A stretch of DNA of 64,000 nucleotides from Lewinellaceae bacterium (GTDB lineage: Bacteria > Bacteroidota > Bacteroidia > Chitinophagales > Saprospiraceae): positions 1-64,000 of the forward strand of contig JADJWX010000017.1 in NCBI GenBank assembly GCA_016716135.1, read 5' to 3'. Numbering within the stretch: position 1 is the stretch's first letter; every line of letters starts with the position of its first letter. Under the pieces are notes generated by a model. That model saw only the letters and a list, made by a program, of their open reading frames with translations. It did no database searches and was not told the DNA's origin. Shown here piece by piece: positions 26,466-36,027 of the stretch. Both the position numbers and the translations under genes were made by a program.

Positions 26466-29400
26466 ATGCGAAACAAACTCCTGTGGGTTTTCCTGGCCGT
26501 ATTCATCTGTTCATCCTGCGCCAGTTATAAGCGGCATTATTCAAGATCGGCCGCCAACTGGTCAGAAAACAGCCCCGATCCAGGCTTGAAACAAACCCAC
26601 ACCATGTACCTCATCGGCGATGCCGGCTACCTGCCCGAATCAGGCGAAAATCCGGTACTGCGCTACCTGACCGACAACCTGCCCAAAGCCCCGGCAAACG
26701 CCTCCATTCTTTTTTTGGGCGACAATATTTACCAGCGCGGCCTGCCCGACAAAACCGACAAGAAAAACCGCGCCGCCGCCGAACGAAACATAAACGCCCA
26801 ACTGGACGCTCTGGCCGGTTTCAAAGGCGAAATCCTTTTTGTACCCGGCAATCACGACTGGGGCAGCGGCCTGGATGGCGTGATACGCCAGGAAAAATAC
26901 GTGGAAGAATACCTCAACAACCAACGCGGCATTTCCGATGAAGACGAAAAAGGCTGGAAAAATTATTTCGTACCAAACGACGGTTGTGCGGGCCCCGAGG
27001 TTATCGAACTCGACGACCGCCTCGTCGTGGTGGCCATCGATTCGGAATGGTACCTCACCGACTGGGACAAGGAACCCGGCATCAACGACGGCTGCGACAT
27101 TAAAAGCCGCGCCCATTTTATGTTTGAAATGGAAAATGTGCTGCGCAAATACCGTCGGCACAACGTCGTGATTGCCATGCACCATCCGCCGTACACGAAC
27201 GGGCCCCATGGCGGAAGACACAGCCTGAAGGAACATATTTTTCCACTGACTCAGCTCAAACCCAACCTGTATGTCCCACTGCCCGGCCTGGGCTCGCTGA
27301 CCGCATTTTTGCGCGCATCTATCGGCAGCAGGCAAGATATGGCCAACGGCTCGTACAAAGCCCTCATGGGCGCCATTTTGCCCGGTGCGAAAAAGAACGG
27401 TAGCTACATTTTTGCTTCCGGACACGAACACGCGCTCCAGTACCTTGAAAATGATGCGCAGCGTTTTATTGTCAGCGGCTCCGGGTCCAAAACAAGCCCG
27501 GTCTCGCTGGGCAAGGGCGCCCAGTTTGCCTATGGCGCGCCCGGTTTTTCAACCATTGATTTTTATGAAAACGGCGAAGCCTGGGTACATTTCTGGACGC
27601 CAAAAGACAAAGGCAAAGCCGTCGAGGAAGTTTTCCGGAAACGCATTCTTCCGCCATCCATCCCACTTGACGAAGCAGAGGTGTTCGATTATTCCGAATA
27701 CGAAAAAGGGTTGACCACGGTAGAAAAAAGGGTGATCCAGGACACCCTGCATGCCGTGGGCGGGCTCCATAAATTTGTTTTGGGTACGCACTACCGCGAC
27801 GTGTACCTGGGCACTTACGAATTCCCGGTGCTGGACCTGTCGACCCACCTGGGCGGAATGACCCCCATTCAGCAGGGCGGCGGCAACCAGACCAACTCCC
27901 TCCGACTGAAAAGTGCCGACGGCCATCAGTACGTGTTGCGCGACCTGACCAAAGACGTATCCCGCCTGTTGCCCTTCCCACTGAACAAAATGACGGCGGC
28001 GCGCAGTGTTGCACTCGACAATTTCCTTTCCACTCACCCTTTTGCCCCTCTGGCCATCCCCATTTTGGCCGAGGCCGCGCAAGTGTACCACACCAACCCG
28101 CGCATCGTGTACGTGCCCAAACAACCGGCACTGGGCTTGTACAACGAGAGTTTTGGCGGCAGCGTCTACCTGTTTGAAGAACGGGCCGGCGGCGACTGGA
28201 GCGAAACGGGCGTTTTCGGCAATTCGGAAAAAATTATCAGTACCCCGGACCTGGTGGGCAAAACCCTGAAAAACAACAACCACAAAATCGACCAACGCTG
28301 GGCTGTACGCTCACGCCTCTTCGATTTGATCCTCGGCGATTGGGACCGCCACGACGACCAATGGCGCTGGGCGCGGTTTAAAGATGGTAAACGCAAGTTT
28401 TACCGGCCCGTTCCCCGCGACCGCGACCAGGCGTTTTCCAAATACGATGGATTGGTTACCGCAATCAGCCGCCAAACAATGCCCTTCCTGCGACAACTGC
28501 GGGTCTACAGTCCGTCCATTCCCAGTATGAAATGGGCAACCTGGAGCGCCCGGCACTTCGACCGGTCTTTTCTGAATATGATGAGCTGGCCCGAGTGGCA
28601 GGCAGAAGCGCTGTTTATCCGGGAAAACCTGACCGACGATGTCATTGAAAAGGCCTTCGCCGTGTGGCCCAAACGCGCCTACGACCTGAGTGCGGCCACT
28701 ATAATTGCCAACCTGAAAGCCCGGCGCGACAGCATCGTTTCGATTGCCCACCGCCGCTATTTGTTGCTTTCAAAAGAAGTGGACGTTTACGGCACCGATG
28801 AGGATGAATTGTTTGAAATTACCCGTGAATCTGACAAAACGGTGCGGGTACGCGTTTTCGAAACCAACAAAAAAGGCGAGAAAAAAGACCAGATATTCGA
28901 ACGGCTCTTCCAGGCCGACGAAACCAGGGTGATCAATGTGTACGGCATTGGCGACGATGATATTTTCCAGGTTTCCGGCAATGTCAACCAAAGTATAAAA
29001 GTGCGGCTGATCGGCGGTCAGGGGAAAGATCTGTTTTCAGACAACTCGCAGGTGCTGGGCGCCGACAAACTCACGCTGGTGTACGACGACAAGGAAGAAA
29101 ACACAGTGCAAGGTGGTGGCGAAACCAGCGACCGGCGCACCAATCAGCGCATTTACAACCTGTATGACCACCGCGCCGCACACAATGAATATGGGTACAC
29201 GGTGCCGCTCCCGATCCTGGGCATGAACCCCGACGATGGTTTTTTCATCGGGCTCAACCTGTCCAGAACCACCTACAAATTCAAAAAAGACCCCTACCAT
29301 GCCCAGCACAAATTTGCCGGGAGTTTTGCATTTGCCACCAATGCCTGGTTTTTGCAATACGACACCGATATCCTGAATGCGCTCGGCTCCTGGGATTTTA

Positions 29401-30266
29401 TGCTGGAATCCCAGTTTTCCGCCCCGTCGTACGTACTGAACTACTTTGGCTTCGGCAACCGGTCGCGCGCCGATTTTGAAACCAATAAAATCAACTACTA
29501 CCGTGTGCGGCAAAGCCAGATACATTTGCTTCCGGCACTCAAAAAGCGCTTCGCCGGCAACAACGGAAAATTTTACTTCGGCCCGCTGTTCGATGTCCGC
29601 AACCTCGAAGACACGCCAAACCGCTTTATCACCAGCGATGCCGCAGGCTTCAGCGCGGAAGATTTTGACGTACAGTATTTTGGCGGCGCCATGACGGGCC
29701 TGCATTTCAACAGTCTCGACAACTGGCTCAACCCGCACCGGGGTATTGCGTTCAACGCCACCTTGCGCTACCTGAACGATTTCGGCGATTCAAAATACAG
29801 TTTCGCGGCACTGCGCACCGACCTGGCGATTTACAAACCGCTCGACCTGAAAGAGTCCGTCATCTTTCGCACGCGCGTTGGCGTGCAGCATATTTTCGGC
29901 GAAAACTTTGCCTTCTACCACGCCCCCAATCTCGGCGGCGGCGAAACCCTGCGCGGCTATCATGCGCAGCGTTTTTACGGAAAAACCGCCGTCTGGCAAA
30001 ACTTCGACCTCAGTGCCCGGCTGTTCAGCACATACAACCGGATACTTCCGTTCACGCTGGGCGTGTTTGCCGGATTCGATTACGGCCGGGTTTGGGCGGA
30101 GGAAGAGGAATCAGAAAACTGGAATTACGATTTCGGCGGCGGCCTCTGGCTGGCGCCACTGGATGGCCTGACGCTGTATTTCGGCATTTTCCAGCCAAAA
30201 CAAACCAACGAGAACGGCCCACGCCTGTTTTTCCGCCTGGGCGCAGGATCCGATATTAAACACTGA
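26466..30266 (+). CDS. Metallophosphoesterase lipoprotein fused to BamA-like beta-barrel
   Basis: 1266 residues from the ATG at 26466. A lipoprotein signal ends at FICSSC. Residues 35-370 are a calcineurin-like phosphoesterase with all metal motifs: LIGDAGYL, FLGDNIYQ, VPGNHDWGSG, AMHHPPY and SGHEHALQ. A middle region (about 400-850) is unassigned; it contains DLILGDWDRHDDQWRW, reminiscent of a kinase-like or HipA-like patch. The C-terminal 380 residues look like a surface-antigen (D15/BamA) beta-barrel, ending LFFRLGAGSDIKH. This suggests an outer-membrane enzyme with an exposed or periplasmic phosphatase. It is followed after 3 bases by the PycTM-like gene, implying co-transcription. Confidence 0.8.
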   Translation: MRNKLLWVFLAVFICSSCASYKRHYSRSAANWSENSPDPGLKQTHTMYLIGDAGYLPESGENPVLRYLTDNLPKAPANASILFLGDNIYQRGLPDKTDKKNRAAAERNINAQLDALAGFKGEILFVPGNHDWGSGLDGVIRQEKYVEEYLNNQRGISDEDEKGWKNYFVPNDGCAGPEVIELDDRLVVVAIDSEWYLTDWDKEPGINDGCDIKSRAHFMFEMENVLRKYRRHNVVIAMHHPPYTNGPHGGRHSLKEHIFPLTQLKPNLYVPLPGLGSLTAFLRASIGSRQDMANGSYKALMGAILPGAKKNGSYIFASGHEHALQYLENDAQRFIVSGSGSKTSPVSLGKGAQFAYGAPGFSTIDFYENGEAWVHFWTPKDKGKAVEEVFRKRILPPSIPLDEAEVFDYSEYEKGLTTVEKRVIQDTLHAVGGLHKFVLGTHYRDVYLGTYEFPVLDLSTHLGGMTPIQQGGGNQTNSLRLKSADGHQYVLRDLTKDVSRLLPFPLNKMTAARSVALDNFLSTHPFAPLAIPILAEAAQVYHTNPRIVYVPKQPALGLYNESFGGSVYLFEERAGGDWSETGVFGNSEKIISTPDLVGKTLKNNNHKIDQRWAVRSRLFDLILGDWDRHDDQWRWARFKDGKRKFYRPVPRDRDQAFSKYDGLVTAISRQTMPFLRQLRVYSPSIPSMKWATWSARHFDRSFLNMMSWPEWQAEALFIRENLTDDVIEKAFAVWPKRAYDLSAATIIANLKARRDSIVSIAHRRYLLLSKEVDVYGTDEDELFEITRESDKTVRVRVFETNKKGEKKDQIFERLFQADETRVINVYGIGDDDIFQVSGNVNQSIKVRLIGGQGKDLFSDNSQVLGADKLTLVYDDKEENTVQGGGETSDRRTNQRIYNLYDHRAAHNEYGYTVPLPILGMNPDDGFFIGLNLSRTTYKFKKDPYHAQHKFAGSFAFATNAWFLQYDTDILNALGSWDFMLESQFSAPSYVLNYFGFGNRSRADFETNKINYYRVRQSQIHLLPALKKRFAGNNGKFYFGPLFDVRNLEDTPNRFITSDAAGFSAEDFDVQYFGGAMTGLHFNSLDNWLNPHRGIAFNATLRYLNDFGDSKYSFAALRTDLAIYKPLDLKESVIFRTRVGVQHIFGENFAFYHAPNLGGGETLRGYHAQRFYGKTAVWQNFDLSARLFSTYNRILPFTLGVFAGFDYGRVWAEEEESENWNYDFGGGLWLAPLDGLTLYFGIFQPKQTNENGPRLFFRLGAGSDIKH

Positions 30267-30269
30267 GCT

Positions 30270-31475
30270 ATGAGCTTGTTTGCCAAACTGGATAAATGCT
30301 ACCGCCCGCTGCTGACAACGACCGAGTCGCCGTTTAAGTTTCACTCGTTCAAACGCCTGCACGAGCAGCTGGAAATTTTGCAAAAAATTGCGCGCGCCGA
30401 GCAGGTTGCCGACCATGAACTGGCTATGCTGGAGACCGCGCTCGGCCTGCACTTTGCCAGCCAATGGGAAAACAACCTCGCCCCGGAAAAAGGCCTGGCC
30501 CTGGCTGAAAAACGGCTGAAGGGGAAACTGGAAGAATCCGAATTGCCGGAACTGGCCGCCGCTGTAAATCTGGTGGCTGAAACCCGCCAACCCGAGCCCC
30601 ATACTTCCAGCCTGGTACTCATCCTGCGCGATACGCTGACGGCTTTTTATGCCGACCCCAAGTTTGAAAAACGCCTGCGGGCGCTCTACGCCGAGCTCGA
30701 CAGAACCAGCGCCAGCGGCATGGAAGGCGATATCTGGTACCGCGGCATAGCCAAACAAATGCAACACCACCGCTATGCCACGCCGTTTGCCCATGCAACG
30801 TTTGACCGCGGCAAATCGGAAAACCTGAGCAAGTTCAAAAAAATGCTCAAAAAACGGTCAAGGCGCATGGATGAAACCCTGGCCCAGTCGATGAAAGTGG
30901 ATGAGCGGGAACTCCGGCAACTGAAGAAAAAACTGGCCAAAGTGCAAAACGCACCGGACCGCGGTACCGAAACCTGGTACCGGTTGGCCAGCACCAATTT
31001 GTATACCCGTCACCAGGTCATCGACAAAAAAGCAAATATCATGCTTGCCATAAATGCCCTCATGCTGGCGATCGCCCTGGGCAGCCTGTACCCGTTTTTA
31101 GCATCCGACCGGAACCTGGTGTATGCACTCGGCCCGCTGGTATTGACCAACCTGCTGTCGATCACATTTGCTATTTTTGCTACCCGCCCCAAACTGAATC
31201 CGGGCCATCAGGCACGGGATTCCGTTGAAAAAAAGACAGCCAGCCTGATGACTTTCGATGATTTTCATAACATGACACAGGCCGAGTTTGAATGGGCTGT
31301 GGAACAAGCCACCCAAGACCGCAATTTCCTGTACGGCACCATCAAACGCGATATGTACCGCCTGGGCGTTGACCTGGCCAACCGGTACAAGTTTATCCGG
31401 ATTGCCTACCATGTTTTTTTAGTTGGCATCATTATTTCGGTTATCCTGTTCGGGCTTTGCCACCTGATTTTTTAA
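30270..31475 (+). CDS. PycTM-like membrane protein with degenerate HD domain
   Basis: 401 residues. The C-terminal half fits the Pycsar effector transmembrane domain (PycTM/DUF5706): WYRLASTNLYTRHQVIDKKA before a first helix (255-277), a second helix (283-304), a charged loop with FDDFHNMTQAEFEWAV, and a third helix (375-400). Residues 20-150 resemble the HD-hydrolase half often fused to this domain (FHSFKRLHEQLEILQKIARAE), but the catalytic HD pair reads H61-F62, so the enzyme site seems lost. No cyclase gene is nearby. A role in cyclic-nucleotide-triggered membrane damage would be inference only. Confidence 0.65.
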   Translation: MSLFAKLDKCYRPLLTTTESPFKFHSFKRLHEQLEILQKIARAEQVADHELAMLETALGLHFASQWENNLAPEKGLALAEKRLKGKLEESELPELAAAVNLVAETRQPEPHTSSLVLILRDTLTAFYADPKFEKRLRALYAELDRTSASGMEGDIWYRGIAKQMQHHRYATPFAHATFDRGKSENLSKFKKMLKKRSRRMDETLAQSMKVDERELRQLKKKLAKVQNAPDRGTETWYRLASTNLYTRHQVIDKKANIMLAINALMLAIALGSLYPFLASDRNLVYALGPLVLTNLLSITFAIFATRPKLNPGHQARDSVEKKTASLMTFDDFHNMTQAEFEWAVEQATQDRNFLYGTIKRDMYRLGVDLANRYKFIRIAYHVFLVGIIISVILFGLCHLIF

Positions 31476-31484
31476 ATTTTGGCT

Positions 31485-32519
31485 ATGTTGAAAAAATTTT
31501 TTCTCCCGGTTTTGATGCTCAGCGCCGGCACCTTGTTTTCGCAATCCAGACCGGAATATTTCCCGGACGATGTGGACGCCAACATCAGCGTCGCCGAAAT
31601 CCGTTGTTTTTGCAAACCGGGCGTTCGAAACAAGTCGCGCTCCAAAGGCCTCGAACTGTCCTACAACCTGGTTGGCCGGGGTACTTACAAACCGGAATCG
31701 CACAGCAGCTCCGGGCCGTTGAGCAAATACACCAACCTGCAAAGTTTCCGCTTCAGCCTCAAAGCGCCTATTCTGAACAAACCGGGTATCAAACTTTTGG
31801 CGGGCTACCGCTATGTCACCGAATCCTTTGCTTTCAGCCAGTACGGTCCTGATTTCAAAGAAACATTTGAAGCCATGGACAGCAGGCGTTTCAACAGCCA
31901 CTCGCTGGACGTGCTGTTCACAAAATCCATTGATGAAAAAAAGTACTTTTCGCTCCGGCTGCGCAATTCCTGCAACGGCAATTACTCCGGCGTGGTGCTT
32001 TTCAACGACCGGTACAACATTTACAAAGCCCTGGCCCTTTTTGGCGTAAAACGCGATGAGGATAAAGAATGGGGATTTGGCGTCAACTTCAGCACCGGCT
32101 TCCGCCGCCGCACCAGTATTCTGCCGTTTATCCTGTACAACCGCAACTTCAACCCGAAATGGGCCATCGAATCGGCCTTGCCCGCTTTTGTTTTTGTGCG
32201 CCACAACCTTGCCGGCAGCACCCTGCTTTTAGGCGGCATCGAGTACAACGGCCAGTCGTACCGCCTGGATGTAGACCAAAACACACCGGCACCGCTCGAT
32301 TATGCGTTCAACCATTCGGAAATTCTGGCTTCCGTTCAGCTCGAACAACAGGTTTCCGGTTGGATCTGGATGAACCTGAAAGTCGGCTACCAGTACAACC
32401 TGAGCAGCGATTTTGAATCGAAAAACCTGAACAGCGAAGCGTTCAAAGTGGAGCCCACCAACGCGCCGTTTTTGCGCATCGGGTTGTTTTTATCCCCGCC
32501 GGCGCATTTTGTGAAGTAA
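31485..32519 (+). CDS. Predicted outer-membrane beta-barrel protein (DUF6268-like)
   Basis: 344 residues from the ATG at 31485. A signal peptide (MLKKFFLPVLMLSAGTLFSQ) is followed by alternating beta-strand sequence throughout: aromatic girdles such as GIKLLAGYRYVTESFAF and FLRIGLFLSPPAHF at the end. The pattern suggests a small outer-membrane barrel, perhaps DUF6268, but the family is uncertain. It begins 9 bases after the PycTM-like gene and so forms the third member of a probable operon with the metallophosphoesterase-barrel protein. Confidence 0.55.
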   Translation: MLKKFFLPVLMLSAGTLFSQSRPEYFPDDVDANISVAEIRCFCKPGVRNKSRSKGLELSYNLVGRGTYKPESHSSSGPLSKYTNLQSFRFSLKAPILNKPGIKLLAGYRYVTESFAFSQYGPDFKETFEAMDSRRFNSHSLDVLFTKSIDEKKYFSLRLRNSCNGNYSGVVLFNDRYNIYKALALFGVKRDEDKEWGFGVNFSTGFRRRTSILPFILYNRNFNPKWAIESALPAFVFVRHNLAGSTLLLGGIEYNGQSYRLDVDQNTPAPLDYAFNHSEILASVQLEQQVSGWIWMNLKVGYQYNLSSDFESKNLNSEAFKVEPTNAPFLRIGLFLSPPAHFVK

Positions 32520-32836
32520 CGCGAAGCGCTGGTTCGCGTAAAAAATCGCATCTCCACTGCACAACCTGATTCGCGCAATTTGCAATGGTTCATGGATTTT
32601 TATTGTTGGCGTCCTCGCCAACAACGGCACTATTCCCCCCCAACAAGCAAAGGGGGAAGAACGACGCGGTTGGGTTCCAGTTCCCTCCCGGTGAAGGAAA
32701 ACTCTGCGTACACTGCGTATTAACTCGGCGGAACTCTGCGGGAAATACGCTACGAGCCGCTCCAATTCTTGCCACAAGATTTCATAAGTTGACGCCATTA
32801 GACTGGTGAGTCACGCCAACACTTCCGCCCGATTAC
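32520..32836. other. Intergenic stretch between converging genes
   Basis: 317 bases between the stop of the beta-barrel gene and the stop of adenine deaminase. No frame has coding character, and no RNA or strong hairpin was recognised; only a short GCGAAGCGCTGGTTCGCG imperfect palindrome at about 32521-32538. Confidence 0.5.
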
Positions 32837-34486
32837 TCAAACGGACGGGTACGCCAGCTCCACCTCCGTAAAATCAAATTTTTCCACATCGAACAGACCC
32901 AGATCGGTCATTTTTAACGCCGGAATAACCGGCAGGGCAAGAAAGGAAAGCGCCATAAACGGCGCCTTCAGGGCGCATTGGAGAGTGTTTTTCGTCCAGG
33001 TATCCAGTTGGGCATAAGTTTGGGCCAGCGCATACCCGTCGACCGGACTCATCAGGCCTGCAATGGGCAGGGGCAGTACCCGGGTGTCGCCGGCGCCATT
33101 GGTGGCGCACACGCCGCCCCGGGCTTCAATGATGGCATTGACGGCGGTGCACAGCGTGGCATCGTCGGTTCCTACCGCCACGATATTGTGCGAATCGTGC
33201 GCAACACTGGATGCCAGGGCTCCGCGCTGTATGCCAAATCCGCGTACAAAACCAATTGCGGGTGGCGCCGCGGGCGTGTAGCGGTTCACTACGACAATTT
33301 TCAATACATCCTGTGCCGGATACGGCAGCAACAGGTCTTCCTGAAGGCGTGCATGCCCTTCCTCGCTGCCGGTCACAATCTCGCCATCCCAGGCGCGAAT
33401 GAGGCGCACAATACCCGTTTGGTGTTTGGACTGCAGCTTGAAATCATCAGGCCGGCGCGGCAGAGCCGCAAATTGATTGGGTGTGTCGGCAGCCTGGTGC
33501 AAAAGCCGGGTCTCGCCCTTTTCGGCCACACAGCGCCCGTCGATCCAGGTTTCCAAAACACGAAATTCGGTCAGGTCTGCCACCCGGATAAAATCGGCGG
33601 GGTCGCCTTCCCGAAGCAGGCCCACCGGCAAACGGTAGTGTTCCACCGGGTGCACGCAAGCGGCGCGAAGGGTATCGAACAGATCGCAGCCTTTGGCCAG
33701 GGCCCGGGCGACCAAACGGTCGATATGGCCGTTCAACAGGTCGTCGGGGTGTTTGTCGTCGGAACAAAACATGATCTGGTCCGGGAATTCATGCAACAGC
33801 GGCCACAGGGCTTCAAAATTACGGGCCGCGCTACCTTCCCGGATCAGGATTTTGACGCCCAGTTGCGCTTTTTCCCGTCCTTCTTCATAGGTAAAACACT
33901 CGTGGTCGGTGCTGATGCCTGCGGCGAAGTAGCGCCGGGCCTCGGCACCGCGCAGTCCGGGAGCATGGCCGTCGATGGGTTTGCCAAGGCGTTTGGCGGC
34001 GGCAAGTTTAGCCAGCACCTGGGCATCGCCATGCAGCACACCGGGGAAATTCATCATCTCCGACAGGTAGCCGATAGCCGGGTTGTGCAACAACAACTCC
34101 ACCGCTGCGGCATCCAGCACTGCACCGGCAGATTCGAAACCCGTAGCCGGCACGCAAGACGGGGCGCCGAAACAAAATTTGACCGGCGCCCGGTGCGCAT
34201 CCTCCAGCATAAACTGTACCCCGGCAGCCCCCAGCACATTGGCGATTTCGTGCGGATCGGAAACTGTGGCTACCGTTCCGTGCACGACGGCCATGCGCGC
34301 AAATTCTGCCGGTGGCAGCATACTGCTTTCAATGTGCACATGCGCATCCACAAAGCCGGGCAATAAGTAACCGGCATCTGCCTGTACGCGGTCGACTTCC
34401 CGGATACGGCGGATGTGGCCGTTTTCCAGGGTGATTTCGGCAGGATAAATTCGGCGGTTGTGCAGATCAACGAGTTGGGCGTGCAT
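32837..34486 (-). CDS. ade: Adenine deaminase
   Basis: 549 residues from the ATG at 34486. A TTG seven codons upstream lies against the -7 box and is unlikely. The amidohydrolase metal motif is DAHVHIESSML, followed by DPHEIANVLG, the Ade-typical EMMNFPGV, GHAPGL and CSDDKHPDDLL. The C-terminal adenine-deaminase domain contains AHDSHNIVAVG and ends ELAYPSV. It converts adenine to hypoxanthine and ammonia in purine salvage. It is a single gene, divergent from the alpha/beta hydrolase. Confidence 0.95.
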   Translation of the reverse strand: MHAQLVDLHNRRIYPAEITLENGHIRRIREVDRVQADAGYLLPGFVDAHVHIESSMLPPAEFARMAVVHGTVATVSDPHEIANVLGAAGVQFMLEDAHRAPVKFCFGAPSCVPATGFESAGAVLDAAAVELLLHNPAIGYLSEMMNFPGVLHGDAQVLAKLAAAKRLGKPIDGHAPGLRGAEARRYFAAGISTDHECFTYEEGREKAQLGVKILIREGSAARNFEALWPLLHEFPDQIMFCSDDKHPDDLLNGHIDRLVARALAKGCDLFDTLRAACVHPVEHYRLPVGLLREGDPADFIRVADLTEFRVLETWIDGRCVAEKGETRLLHQAADTPNQFAALPRRPDDFKLQSKHQTGIVRLIRAWDGEIVTGSEEGHARLQEDLLLPYPAQDVLKIVVVNRYTPAAPPAIGFVRGFGIQRGALASSVAHDSHNIVAVGTDDATLCTAVNAIIEARGGVCATNGAGDTRVLPLPIAGLMSPVDGYALAQTYAQLDTWTKNTLQCALKAPFMALSFLALPVIPALKMTDLGLFDVEKFDFTEVELAYPSV

Positions 34487-34503
34487 GTGCGGATTTTTTT
34501 TTG

Positions 34504-34511
34504 CCAAAGAT
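34504..34511 (-). promoter_or_regulatory. Putative -7 box for ade
   Basis: Minus-strand TATCTTTG matches TAnnTTTG and ends 17 bases before the ade ATG at 34486. A -33 TTG is not evident at the right distance. It supports the ATG over the TTG start. Confidence 0.4.
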
Positions 34512-34619
34512 ATAGTTTTGAGGGTTAGATGGTTTCTGGTTAGATGGTTTGAAGGTTGTTCAACATTTCGGATGGTGTAAACCTTCCAACCAGAAACCTT
34601 CTTTTAATACCTTTAGCCA

Positions 34620-35333
34620 ATGAATTCGCCACTTCTGCTTTTACACGGCGCCCTGGGTAGCGCCGGCCAGTTTGACAAACTGATTCCACTATTGCCAGCT
34701 GACTGGCAAATCCATACGTTTAACCTGCCGGGTCATGGCGGGGCGCCCCTGCCATCCGATTTTTCAATTCCTTATTTTGCGGAGGCCGTGCTGCGTTTTT
34801 TGGATAAAAACAACATCGCGCAAACGCATATTTTCGGGTACAGCATGGGTGGATACACTGCCTTGCAACTGGCGGCAAAATATCCGGAGCGGGTGCAGGG
34901 TATCGTGACGCTCGGCACCAAGTTCCACTGGACGCCCGAGATTGCAAGCCGGGAGGCGGCGCTACTCAATGCAGAGAAAATCGCAGCAAAAGTGCCGGTA
35001 TTTGCCGAGTTGCTCGCTACGCGCCATGCGCCGGTCGATTGGCGGGAAGTATTGCGCCGCACCGCCGGGCTGCTGCACGACCTTGGCAACGGCGCTTCCC
35101 TGTCGGAAGATACGGTTCGGAGCATTTTGTGCCCCGTGCTGATTGGGCTGGGATCTGAAGATCACATGGTTACTGAAGAAGAATCGCGGGAAATGGCGGC
35201 GCAGTTGCCGAACGGCCATTTTGAACTATTGCAAGGTGTGAAACATCCGCTGGAGCAAGTAGACCCGGTGTTTTTGGCGGAATGGTTGAATGCTAACCTG
35301 ACAGGTTTTAAAATAAAAAAACGAAATTTGTAA
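34620..35333 (+). CDS. Alpha/beta hydrolase
   Basis: 237 residues of the alpha/beta-hydrolase fold. The oxyanion segment is LLLHGALGSAGQFDKL, the nucleophile elbow GYSMGGYTAL, the acid is likely the Asp in GLGSEDHMV, and the histidine lies in GVKHPLEQV. It resembles MenH/BioH-like esterases in size, but substrate cannot be assigned. The last codons fall within CCTGACAGGTTTTAAAATAAAA, a half-copy of the palindromic motif found behind atpG. Confidence 0.8.
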   Translation: MNSPLLLLHGALGSAGQFDKLIPLLPADWQIHTFNLPGHGGAPLPSDFSIPYFAEAVLRFLDKNNIAQTHIFGYSMGGYTALQLAAKYPERVQGIVTLGTKFHWTPEIASREAALLNAEKIAAKVPVFAELLATRHAPVDWREVLRRTAGLLHDLGNGASLSEDTVRSILCPVLIGLGSEDHMVTEEESREMAAQLPNGHFELLQGVKHPLEQVDPVFLAEWLNANLTGFKIKKRNL

Positions 35334-35385
35334 CACCGCCTCCAAATCCAGTGTCCGAGTAAAAACAATTGGCAAACGCCGAAGC

Positions 35386-35961
35386 ATGGCACCCACTTTA
35401 AACGACGAAACACTGATCCAACAAGCATTACAAGGGCGGCAATCCGCTCAGGCAATGCTGGTGAAACGGTATGAAAAATACGTGTTCACCTTGTCGCTGC
35501 GTTTTGTCAAAAACCGGGAGGACGCCCTCGAAGTGGCGCAGGATAGTTTTGTGCGGATGTTTCGGTACATGGCCGACTTTCGGGGCGATTGCAAATTCAC
35601 CACCTGGTTGTACAAAATCGTGTACACCACTTCCCTGAATCACCTGCGCAAACAAAAACCGGAAATTCTGTCGCTCGATGATGCCGAGCGGCCCATACAG
35701 GTGGAAGATACCGGCACCGCCGATGCTTCGGCCGGGCTGGAACAGCAGGATCGCAACGCAGCCCTGAAACAGGCGATCGCGAAGCTTTCACCGGACGACA
35801 GCACCATCATTACCCTGTTTTACCTGTATGAACAAAGTCTCGAAGAAATTTGTCAAATTATGAACCTCACCCTGACCAATGCCAAAACCAAACTCTGCCG
35901 GGCCCGGCAACGGCTCCGAACCGTGCTTGACGGCGGAATTGGTGTAGAATTTGAAGCATAA
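35386..35961 (+). CDS. ECF-type RNA polymerase sigma factor
   Basis: 191 residues. Region 2 is visible as LVKRYEKYVFTLSLRFVKN, EDALEVAQDSFVRMF and FTTWLYKIVYTTSLNHLRK. Region 4 includes YEQSLEEICQIMNLTLTNAK and the DNA-binding helix TKLCRARQRL. It is followed after 66 bases by a small two-helix membrane protein, the likely anti-sigma factor. ECF sigmas usually respond to envelope stress; the target regulon here is unknown. Confidence 0.93.
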   Translation: MAPTLNDETLIQQALQGRQSAQAMLVKRYEKYVFTLSLRFVKNREDALEVAQDSFVRMFRYMADFRGDCKFTTWLYKIVYTTSLNHLRKQKPEILSLDDAERPIQVEDTGTADASAGLEQQDRNAALKQAIAKLSPDDSTIITLFYLYEQSLEEICQIMNLTLTNAKTKLCRARQRLRTVLDGGIGVEFEA

Positions 35962-36027
35962 CAGCCACACGCCCAAAAACCGAAATGAATGAAACAGCAG
36001 CATTCAAACCAGTAACCTGGCAGAACT

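Noticed and set aside
30270..31475. Complete Pycsar defence system.
   Set aside because: Only a PycTM-like protein is present; no uridylate or cytidylate cyclase gene lies within the window.
34504..34507. TTG start at 34507 for adenine deaminase.
   Set aside because: It coincides with the end of the TATCTTTG -7 box, so it would lie upstream of the transcription start; the ATG at 34486 is better.
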